From an uncultured Clostridia bacterium (GTDB lineage Bacteria; Bacillota_A; Clostridia; TANB77; CAG-508), in assembly GCA_947628335.1 (NCBI GenBank), contig CANQZT010000115.1:1-5021 (forward strand): DNA of 5,021 nt, read 5' to 3'. Within the stretch, counting starts at the first letter, position 1; every line of letters begins with the position of its first letter. The notes below the pieces were generated by a model that saw only the letters and a list, made by a program, of their open reading frames with translations, did not search any database and was not told where the DNA came from. The position numbers were made by a program, and so were the translations under genes. This document shows positions 1 to 5,021 of the stretch, in pieces.

Positions 1-852
1 TATGAGTTGTTAAAGCACTGGTTACCTGTCGATTTATATATGGGTGGTCCAGAACATGCTGTAGGTCATTTACTATATTCAAGATTTTGGAACAACTATT
101 TATATAATAAAGGGTTAGTTCCTGTAAAAGAACCTTTTTCAAAACTTCGTCATCAAGGTATGATTCTTGGCACTAATGGAGAAAAAATGAGTAAATCTAA
201 AGGAAACGTTGTAAATCCTGATGATATGGTTCATACTTATGGTGCTGATAGTTTAAGAGTCTATGAAATGTTTATGGGTCCAATCGATGCTGCAAAGCCA
301 TGGGATCCAAACGGAATTGAAGGTTCAAAAAAATTCATAGATCGTGTTTATAGATTATATATGGAATCAAATAAAATAAAAAATGAACCTAATACAGAAC
401 TTGACCAGTTATATCATTTTACTGTAAAAAAAGTAACAAACGATTATGAAAATATGGAATTTAATACAGCAATTAGTCAAATGATGATTTTTGTTAATGC
501 TGTATATAAAACTAATGTATTTCCAAAAGAATATGCACTAGGACTTTTACAATTACTTAATCCTGTTGCCCCACATATCACCGAAGAATTATGGCAAGCA
601 CTTGGAAACAGTGAATCTATAGCTTACTCTTCTTGGCCTACTTACGATGAAAATAAGATCGTTCAAGATACATTCAATCTACCAATTCAAGTAAATGGTA
701 AATTAAGGAGTAACATAGATATTCCATTGAATTTGCCAAAAGAAAAAGTAAAAGAAATTGCACATAAACAAGTTGCCTCTTATATTGATGGAAAAGAAAT
801 TGTAAAAGAAATTTACATTGAGAACAAAATTTATAATATAGTTATAAAATAA
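1..852 (+). CDS. leuS: Leucyl-tRNA synthetase, C-terminal part (5' end outside window)
   Basis: Class I aminoacyl-tRNA synthetase that charges tRNA-Leu with leucine in the cytoplasm. The frame is already open at base 1 (Tyr-Glu-Leu-Leu), so the gene is cut by the window edge. The TTG at base 7 is an internal Leu codon, not a start. About 283 C-terminal residues of a protein usually near 800 are visible. In order they are: the end of the Rossmann catalytic domain with GGPEHAVGHLLYSRFW (about residues 18-33); the KMSKS ATP-binding loop at 184-198 (residues 62-66) followed by GNVVNPDD; the helical anticodon-binding domain with LNPVAPHITEELW; and the small C-terminal domain beginning QVNGKLR, which contacts the tRNA elbow. 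The natural stop TAA at 850-852 is followed at once by a terminator, so leuS is the last gene of its transcript. There is no sign of decay. The editing domain and HIGH motif lie upstream and cannot be judged. Confidence 0.97.
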   Translation, partial: YELLKHWLPVDLYMGGPEHAVGHLLYSRFWNNYLYNKGLVPVKEPFSKLRHQGMILGTNGEKMSKSKGNVVNPDDMVHTYGADSLRVYEMFMGPIDAAKPWDPNGIEGSKKFIDRVYRLYMESNKIKNEPNTELDQLYHFTVKKVTNDYENMEFNTAISQMMIFVNAVYKTNVFPKEYALGLLQLLNPVAPHITEELWQALGNSESIAYSSWPTYDENKIVQDTFNLPIQVNGKLRSNIDIPLNLPKEKVKEIAHKQVASYIDGKEIVKEIYIENKIYNIVIK

Positions 853-856
853 AGAT

Positions 857-903
857 TAATATTACTGGATAATACATAAACATTATCTAGTAATATTATT
901 TTT
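857..903 (+). terminator. Rho-independent terminator of leuS
   Basis: A near-perfect A/T-rich inverted repeat begins 4 nt after the leuS stop. Arm 857-873 pairs with 882-898 (17 bp including one G-T pair at 867/888), closing an 8-nt loop (874-881). A run of five T follows at 899-903. The stem has few G-C pairs, but its length and the T run fit an intrinsic terminator in a very low-GC genome. Confidence 0.8.
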
Positions 904-969
904 ACATTTGTAATAGAAACGTAATAAAAGTTTAATACCTTCGACACAGATTTTTATCAAAATTTGTTG

Positions 970-975
970 TATAAT
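970..975 (+). promoter_or_regulatory. Probable -10 box for the downstream metalloprotease-like gene
   Basis: A perfect TATAAT lies 37 nt before the ATG at 1012, downstream of the leuS terminator and in an otherwise non-coding gap (853-1011). No good -35 box sits at the usual 16-18 nt. The best match, TCGACA at 941-946, is 23 nt away, which is too far for a standard sigma-A promoter. TGn is also not present at the extended -10 position. A second, weaker pair upstream is TTGTAA at 908-913 and TTTAAT at 931-936, with 17-nt spacing. The gene therefore probably has its own promoter, but the exact one is uncertain. Confidence 0.45.
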
Positions 976-993
976 GAATGTTGTTAATTTACT

Positions 994-1000
994 AAGGAGA
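994..1000 (+). promoter_or_regulatory. Ribosome binding site, decides the start at 1012
   Basis: AAGGAGA, a strong Shine-Dalgarno match, sits 11 nt before the ATG at 1012. No other ATG, GTG or TTG in that frame is better placed, so this fixes the start of the 362-residue protein. Confidence 0.75.
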
Positions 1001-1011
1001 AAATTGGAAGT

Positions 1012-2100
1012 ATGAGTATAGATACAGATTTAAAAAAAGAAGGAATAGAAGTTATCAAACCACTAGATACTCTTAGTGTCATTACTATTGCAAAAAATGT
1101 CGCTACAAAACTTGTAATGGCTTTCCCTGAGCAAAATTTAAATTGTAATGAATTATTTATAAAACTTTCTAGATTAAATATGTACATTGCAAAAATGCCT
1201 ATTGGTATGTCTTGTGCAAAATACTATTATAAAAATTCATCAATTTATTTTAGTGATGATATTGATTTTTCCAATATTGATTCTTATGCAACACATGAAT
1301 GTTTACACTATTTACAAGAATTACGTGATACAAAAAACAATTTAATACATTTAGGATTATGTGATTTTACAAATTCTAAATTACCAGGTATGGCTTTAAA
1401 TGAAGCTGCAGTTCAACTTATGAGTTCTAAAGCTTTAAATGAAAAAATGGATACAGTAAAATATTATGATATCACTTTTCCTACAAACAGTCCATACTAT
1501 TATGCTTTAGAATGTAATTTAATTAGCCAAATGGCATATATTACAGGAGATTACGCTTTATTTAATAGTACTTTATATAGCAATGATAGCTTTAAAAAGA
1601 AATTCATTTCTTTAACATCAAAAAAAGCATTTTACAAAGTTCAAAGTAATTTAGATAAAATGATGAATTTAGAAGATGTTTTAAGCTCTGAAGCAGCAAA
1701 ACTTGGAAATCGTGATATGTCTATTAAAGCAATATATAAAATTGAAAAAGAAATTGAATATTTGCGTAATAAAATTAATAATTTATTCATTAACACTCAA
1801 AATATAATATTAACAACATATTTTGATAATAATATTAAATATATTACAAATTTAGAACAAATTGATCATTATAGGAGAAAGTTATATAATTATAAAGACT
1901 TAATTGGTACTACCTCAAATTATACCTTTTTTAATGATTATTACATAAGAAAAATGGCTGAATTAGAGAAAAAAAGTTATGCATTTGAAAATAATGAAGA
2001 ACTATCGCTTGTACCTACCAAAAACAATATGTGCTCTTTGCTATTTAATAAATTAAAAAAAATATTTACTCGCAAAGAAGCTTATGAAAATATAGAATAA
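1012..2100 (+). CDS. Uncharacterised gluzincin-like putative zinc metalloprotease (HECLH motif)
   Basis: I do not recognise a named family. The 362-residue protein has no signal peptide and no clear membrane segment, so it is probably cytoplasmic. Seen: HECLH at residues 95-99 (codons 1294-1308), matching the HExxH zinc-binding helix, preceded by a short strand-like segment SIYFSDD (77-83). NEAA follows at 130-133, where E131 could be the third zinc ligand, as in the NExx motif of thermolysin-type gluzincins. The 31-residue gap from H99 to E131 is longer than in thermolysin. Residues 140-235 are mixed with many Tyr and Phe. About 238-330 is charged and helical with coiled-coil character (EIEYLRNKINNLF). 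A basic amphipathic stretch near the C terminus (about 342-356, LLFNKLKKIFTRK) might touch membrane or nucleic acid. The gene is monocistronic, between two terminators. Protease activity is inferred from the motifs only, and the substrate is unknown. It could also be a catalytically silent relative. Confidence 0.6.
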   Translation: MSIDTDLKKEGIEVIKPLDTLSVITIAKNVATKLVMAFPEQNLNCNELFIKLSRLNMYIAKMPIGMSCAKYYYKNSSIYFSDDIDFSNIDSYATHECLHYLQELRDTKNNLIHLGLCDFTNSKLPGMALNEAAVQLMSSKALNEKMDTVKYYDITFPTNSPYYYALECNLISQMAYITGDYALFNSTLYSNDSFKKKFISLTSKKAFYKVQSNLDKMMNLEDVLSSEAAKLGNRDMSIKAIYKIEKEIEYLRNKINNLFINTQNIILTTYFDNNIKYITNLEQIDHYRRKLYNYKDLIGTTSNYTFFNDYYIRKMAELEKKSYAFENNEELSLVPTKNNMCSLLFNKLKKIFTRKEAYENIE

Positions 2101-2105
2101 AAAAT

Positions 2106-2140
2106 AGAACATACATTACTAGAATAGTAAAATATGTTCT
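2106..2140. terminator. Bidirectional intrinsic terminator between convergent genes
   Basis: A two-tier hairpin fills the 46-nt gap between the convergent genes. The outer stem is 2106-2113 with 2133-2140 (8 bp, AGAACATA/TATGTTCT). A 2x2 internal mismatch follows, then an inner stem 2116-2121 with 2125-2130 (6 bp) around a GAA triloop. On the plus strand it is followed by a T-rich tract (2141-2152). On the minus strand it is followed by the complement of the A tract at 2099-2104, giving six T. Each T tract overlaps the stop-codon region of the opposing gene, so one hairpin can serve both transcripts. Confidence 0.8.
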
Positions 2141-2146
2141 TTATTT

Positions 2147-3415
2147 TTATTTACCCTTTTCTAAAAAATCCATTATCTCATTAGACGCTTCTCTTCCCGA
2201 ACGACTTGCCCATGCCACAGTTGCCTTTGTTCCACTTAAATCCCCACCAGCAAACACCTTATATTTTGAAGTTTGATAATGTTCATCTACCTTTATATTC
2301 CACCACTTAGATAATTCTACTCCCAACGAATTTACTAAATCTTTTTCTGTTTTTGAACCAACTGCCATTACAACATAATCCATTTTTATGTTATAATTAC
2401 TTCCTTTAATATCTTGAGGTACTTCCCTTGACTCTCCTTCTTTTTTTATAAGTTCTGTCTTTATACATTCGATTTCTTCTACTTTACCCTTACCCAATAT
2501 TTTAACAAGATTTGTTTGAAATAAAAAATTTATTCCCTCTTTTTTTGCATCTTCTATTTCTTTTCTTTCTGCTGGCATTTGTTTTTCTGCTCTTCGATAA
2601 ATAATTGTTACCTCTTTTGCTCCCAACCTTTTTATTGTTCTTGAGGTATCCATTGCTACATTTCCACCTCCAATAACTGCTACTTTTTTACCATTATAAT
2701 CTGGATGATTATTATATTCTAATAATTCATTTCCTCCATATACTCCTTGTAAATCCTCTCCTTCTATACCCATTTTTGAGGAAACATTTGCTCCAAACGC
2801 AAGCAATATAGCATCATATTTCTCTTCTAATTCTTCTAAATTATAATCTTTACCTAAACTTTTTCCATAAACTACTTCTATTCCTAAATCTAATATTTTC
2901 TTAATTTGCATATCAAGTATATCTTTTTTCAATCTAAAATCTGGAATTCCGTGTCTTAAAATTCCTCCAAGTTCATTATATTTCTCATATACAGTAACAT
3001 TATACCCATTCCTTGCAAGATTTGCAGCAGCCGTTATTCCACAAGGGCCACCTCCTATTATTGCAATTTTTTCTTTTTTCTTTAAATCTGTATATTTAGG
3101 AATACTATATCCTTTTTCAATAGCTAAATCCCCAATGTATGCTTCTAAATTACCTATACTTACACTTTCTCCTTTTATTCCTCTTACACAACTTCCCTCA
3201 CATTGACTTTTATGAGGACAAATTCTTCCACAAATTGGTGATAATACCGTCGTTTCACATAGTTTATAATATGCATCTTCATATTTCTTTTCTTTCATGT
3301 ATGTAATAAAACTAGTAATATCGTTCTCTAGAGGACATCCAGCCTTGCACTTCTTTACTTTACATCCTAAACAGTAATTTACTTTTTTATTTATTTCTTC
3401 CTCACTAAATTCCAT
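2147..3415 (-). CDS. GltD/NfnB-like NAD(P)H-dependent Fe-S flavoprotein oxidoreductase, stand-alone
   Basis: This 422-residue protein belongs to the family of the glutamate synthase small subunit (GltD), NfnB/SudA and the N-terminal half of dihydropyrimidine dehydrogenase. These move electrons between NAD(P)H, FAD and [4Fe-4S] clusters. Visible in order: an N-terminal Cys-rich helical domain with C15, C18, C23, C27 and then C62, C66, C72, C76, probably two clusters; E91 in IGNLEAY may be a cluster ligand, as a Glu is in NfnB. The FAD-binding GGGPCG is at 120-126, with Cys125 where Ala is usual. The NAD(P)-binding GGGNVAMD is at 249-256, with the YRR pair (R274-R275) typical of NADPH preference. 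The C-terminal FAD motif FAGGD is at 388-392. GGAGAA at 3421-3426 lies 5 nt before the ATG. It is the last gene of the minus-strand operon, 19 nt after the DUF5662 gene. No GltB or NfnA partner is adjacent, so the physiological acceptor is unknown. Calling it gltD would be unsafe. Confidence 0.88.
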   Translation of the reverse strand: MEFSEEEINKKVNYCLGCKVKKCKAGCPLENDITSFITYMKEKKYEDAYYKLCETTVLSPICGRICPHKSQCEGSCVRGIKGESVSIGNLEAYIGDLAIEKGYSIPKYTDLKKKEKIAIIGGGPCGITAAANLARNGYNVTVYEKYNELGGILRHGIPDFRLKKDILDMQIKKILDLGIEVVYGKSLGKDYNLEELEEKYDAILLAFGANVSSKMGIEGEDLQGVYGGNELLEYNNHPDYNGKKVAVIGGGNVAMDTSRTIKRLGAKEVTIIYRRAEKQMPAERKEIEDAKKEGINFLFQTNLVKILGKGKVEEIECIKTELIKKEGESREVPQDIKGSNYNIKMDYVVMAVGSKTEKDLVNSLGVELSKWWNIKVDEHYQTSKYKVFAGGDLSGTKATVAWASRSGREASNEIMDFLEKGK

Positions 3416-3434
3416 ATCATTTCTCCATTTATAT

Positions 3435-4010
3435 TTATTTTCTATTTATTTTATTATTATATTTCAATAACGCATGTTTTTTATAACATTCTTCCAAATT
3501 CTTTTTTGTAATTACCTGATCTATACCATATTGGGCTACCTGTTCATATATTTCTGTTAAAAAATCTTTTAAATCTTTATTTAATAAAAAGTTTTCTTTT
3601 TGATTTGTCCAATAACTTAATTGATACTCTTTTGTCCATTCTTTGCCTTTATATACAATCCCTGCTGATAATTGATCACATACCATCTCGCACATATATT
3701 TAAATGGTATTATTGGAAGAGATTGTGGTGAATTTATATCATACCAATACTCTGGATGATGTTTGTTTCTACCTTTATGATGTAACCATGCATCAGAATA
3801 CCCTTTGGTCATTTTTTCTATTTGTATAGGGCTTTTCTTTCCTTGTGCATAATACTTTGCACCATTAATAAATTCTACTGGTGAAAATTTAGATAAATCA
3901 TGAAGTAATCCTCTTAATGGAATTCCAGCTTTAATAGATAATTTTAATACAACAAATTTATGGTGCATTACAACTGTAAAATGTTTAAATGCATTTATAA
4001 CTATTTTCAT
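3435..4010 (-). CDS. DUF5662 family protein with HD-like His/Asp residues
   Basis: A 191-residue protein that I match from memory to DUF5662, a family of unknown function common in Firmicutes and their phages. Hallmarks: LLHDLSKFSPVEF (35-47), SDAWLHHKGRNKHHPEYW (72-89), and a helix MCEMVCDQLSAG (106-117). His and Asp recur in helical context in the order H16/H17, H37-D38, H77/H78, H84/H85 and D112. This resembles the H...HD...H...D metal site of HD-domain phosphohydrolases, so a metal-dependent hydrolase fold is a reasonable but unproven inference. There is no signal peptide or membrane span, so it is probably cytoplasmic. AAGGAGT at 4019-4025 lies 8 nt before the ATG, in the 17-nt gap after the uracil-DNA glycosylase gene, so the two are surely co-transcribed. 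The basic C terminus is probably flexible. No substrate can be named. Confidence 0.8.
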   Translation of the reverse strand: MKIVINAFKHFTVVMHHKFVVLKLSIKAGIPLRGLLHDLSKFSPVEFINGAKYYAQGKKSPIQIEKMTKGYSDAWLHHKGRNKHHPEYWYDINSPQSLPIIPFKYMCEMVCDQLSAGIVYKGKEWTKEYQLSYWTNQKENFLLNKDLKDFLTEIYEQVAQYGIDQVITKKNLEECYKKHALLKYNNKINRK

Positions 4011-4027
4011 TCTGCTTTACTCCTTAC

Positions 4028-4591
4028 TTATAATGTTTTTATATAATTTGTTTTTTCTTGTACTAGTTTTAAATCTCTCCAAAAATCTATTTTTTTATTT
4101 TCATCACGAAGTAATGCTGCTGGATGCCAAGTCGGCATATATAATATTCCTTTTTTTTCAATCCAATTTCCTCGTGATGCAGTAATTCCATATTCTTTTC
4201 CCAATATATTCTTTAATGCTACACTCCCAAGTAATACAATAATTTTTGGTTTTACTAGCATTACTTGATTTCGCAAATAATCTAAACATGCTGTAGCTTC
4301 ATCATCTTCTGGGTTTCTATTAGATGGTGGTCTACACTTTACTATATTGGCTATATATACTTCATCCCTATTAATACCAATTCCTGCAAATGCCATATTC
4401 ATAAGTTTTCCAGCTTTTCCTACAAATGGAATTCCTTGCATATCTTCATCTGCACCTGGTCCTTCTCCTATAAACATTAATTTCGCTTCTTTATTACCTG
4501 TCCCAAATACAATATTCGTTCTATTATTACATAGCTTACATTTCTTACATCCTACAATAGATTGTTCTAACTCTTCCCATGTTTCGTACAT
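4028..4591 (-). CDS. Family 4 uracil-DNA glycosylase ([4Fe-4S] type)
   Basis: Removes uracil from DNA by cutting the N-glycosidic bond, the first step of base-excision repair after cytosine deamination or dUTP incorporation. The 187 residues match the usual length of the bacterial/archaeal family 4 enzymes. Cluster cysteines are C15 and C18 near the N terminus plus C86 and C102, the family 4 pattern; C21 is an extra Cys in the CxxCxLC context common in the family. GEGPGADED (42-50) is the catalytic/uracil-binding motif, followed by FVGKAG (56-61). [13 protein letters not shown] (82-94) supplies conserved Asn82 and the third Cys. WHPAALLR (155-162) is the second active-site motif with His156. 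All key positions are present, so activity is expected. The ATG lies 1 nt after the upstream stop, as TAA-T-ATG. The ribosome binding site lies inside the end of the upstream gene, which favours translational coupling. The small-protein frames on the opposite strand here are shadows. Confidence 0.95.
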   Translation of the reverse strand: MYETWEELEQSIVGCKKCKLCNNRTNIVFGTGNKEAKLMFIGEGPGADEDMQGIPFVGKAGKLMNMAFAGIGINRDEVYIANIVKCRPPSNRNPEDDEATACLDYLRNQVMLVKPKIIVLLGSVALKNILGKEYGITASRGNWIEKKGILYMPTWHPAALLRDENKKIDFWRDLKLVQEKTNYIKTL

Positions 4592-4592
4592 A

Positions 4593-5021
4593 TTATCCTT
4601 CCTTTATTTGTATATCTTTTAACTTACTAATAATAATTTTAGAACTTGTTTTTATAAATTCATCTATTTCTTCTTTCGTAAATATCTCCATTTCGCCCTT
4701 TATAAATTCATTCATAAATCTATTCATTCTATTAAAAATTTCTTCTTGTGGTAAATCATACATTTTAGAAAATATTCCTTTATAATCTACTGCTTTAATA
4801 AATTCAACTGATATATTATACTTAGGAACTAACCAGTAATTCATTCTATCATAATCTCTATGTACAGTTTTTCTATTACTTCTAATATTTCCTCTTTTCG
4901 TTTTAATATAAATCTTACCATCTATTTTTATTAAATGATTTTTTGTAAAAGACTCAATCCATAGATTATCTGTAATAAAGTGGCTATATACCCCTAAGCT
5001 TACACTATCTTTTAGCTCATT
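4593..5021 (-). CDS. Probable zinc-dependent phospholipase C-like protein, C-terminal part (start outside window)
   Basis: The frame stays open for 142 codons from the right edge to the stop TAA at 4593-4595, so the gene is cut by the window. The ATG at 4844 would give an 83-residue protein. It has no good ribosome binding site and the frame continues above it, so it is an internal Met. Translating from the edge gives [19 protein letters not shown] near the start (about residues 3-21 of the visible part). This LG-x-x-x-H-x-x-TD-x-x-W pattern is one I associate with helical zinc-dependent phospholipase C-like hydrolases of Firmicutes, where the His and Asp bind metal. A charged stretch follows (KTKRGN, then HRDYDRMN), then an acidic/basic helical C terminus ([14 protein letters not shown]). 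The family call is from memory of the pattern and the N-terminal ligands are not visible. It is the first visible gene of the operon and 1 nt from the glycosylase start. Confidence 0.55.
   Translation of the reverse strand, partial: NELKDSVSLGVYSHFITDNLWIESFTKNHLIKIDGKIYIKTKRGNIRSNRKTVHRDYDRMNYWLVPKYNISVEFIKAVDYKGIFSKMYDLPQEEIFNRMNRFMNEFIKGEMEIFTKEEIDEFIKTSSKIIISKLKDIQIKEG
4596..4605 (-). promoter_or_regulatory. Tandem Shine-Dalgarno inside the upstream gene, decides the glycosylase start
   Basis: Read on the minus strand, AAAGGAAGGA gives two overlapping GGA cores, about 4 and 8 nt before the ATG at 4591. The same bases encode the last residues (Lys-Glu-Gly) of the upstream gene. Ribosomes ending that gene would therefore stop over the start site of the next. 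Confidence 0.65.

Noticed and set aside
7..9. TTG as a possible start codon for leuS
   Set aside because: The frame is open upstream to base 1 and matches internal leucyl-tRNA synthetase sequence, so TTG is an ordinary Leu codon.
857..898. Long inverted repeat after leuS as a possible mobile-element end or attachment site
   Set aside because: Its position 4 nt after a stop codon and its trailing T run fit a terminator. No second copy or flanking duplication was seen in the window.
853..1011. T-box or other riboswitch in the gap after leuS
   Set aside because: The gap is only 159 nt, about a third of it terminator. No T-box motif or other conserved aptamer sequence is visible, and the downstream gene is not an amino-acid gene.
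984..1187. 67-residue minus-strand open frame
   Set aside because: It lies antisense to the promoter, ribosome binding site and start of the 1012-2100 gene. No ribosome binding site or family resemblance was seen, so it is a shadow.
4347..4622. 91-residue plus-strand open frame
   Set aside because: Antisense to the well-supported uracil-DNA glycosylase. The Pro/Ser/Ile/Phe-rich composition is what the reverse complement of an A-rich gene gives.
4579..4785. 68-residue hydrophobic plus-strand frame that looks like a membrane peptide
   Set aside because: Antisense to the partial phospholipase C-like gene. The hydrophobicity comes from reading Lys/Glu-rich codons backwards (AAA and GAA become Phe and Ser), and there is no ribosome binding site.

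Overview
The window comes from a very A+T-rich, low-GC bacterial genome. It has strong AAGGAG-type ribosome binding sites, tight gene packing, and coding sequence dominated by AAA, ATT and TTA codons. The protein types are a leucyl-tRNA synthetase with a Firmicutes-like KMSKS region, a GltD/NfnB-like flavoprotein, a DUF5662 protein and a family 4 uracil-DNA glycosylase. Together they point to an anaerobic Firmicute, most likely a gut-type clostridium, but the sequence does not fix the genus.

Layout. Positions 1-852 (+) hold the 3' third of leuS, cut by the left edge. It ends at a long A/T hairpin terminator (857-903). A 159-bp gap with a probable promoter leads to an unnamed 362-residue gene at 1012-2100 (+). 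That protein carries an HECLH zinc-protease-type motif followed by a downstream NEAA motif, a gluzincin-like arrangement. A compact two-tier hairpin at 2106-2140 with T-rich tracts on both sides separates it from the convergent minus-strand genes.

The rest (2147-5021, all minus strand) looks like one operon, read from right to left. First is the 3' part of a gene cut by the right edge, a probable helical, zinc-dependent phospholipase C-like protein. Next come a family 4 [4Fe-4S] uracil-DNA glycosylase, a DUF5662 protein with an HD-like set of His/Asp residues, and a stand-alone GltD/NfnB-like Fe-S flavoprotein. The gaps are 1, 17 and 19 nt, so co-transcription and partial translational coupling are likely. 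The promoter would lie beyond the right edge.

How the genes work together is not obvious. leuS is housekeeping, and the glycosylase is base-excision repair of deaminated cytosine. The GltD-like protein is an orphan electron-transfer subunit with no GltB or NfnA partner in view. I saw no mobile element, CRISPR array, tRNA, rRNA or long repeat. The least explained items are the gluzincin-like protein and the pair of putative His/Asp metal proteins flanking the glycosylase gene. I do not see convincing evidence of a new multi-gene system.
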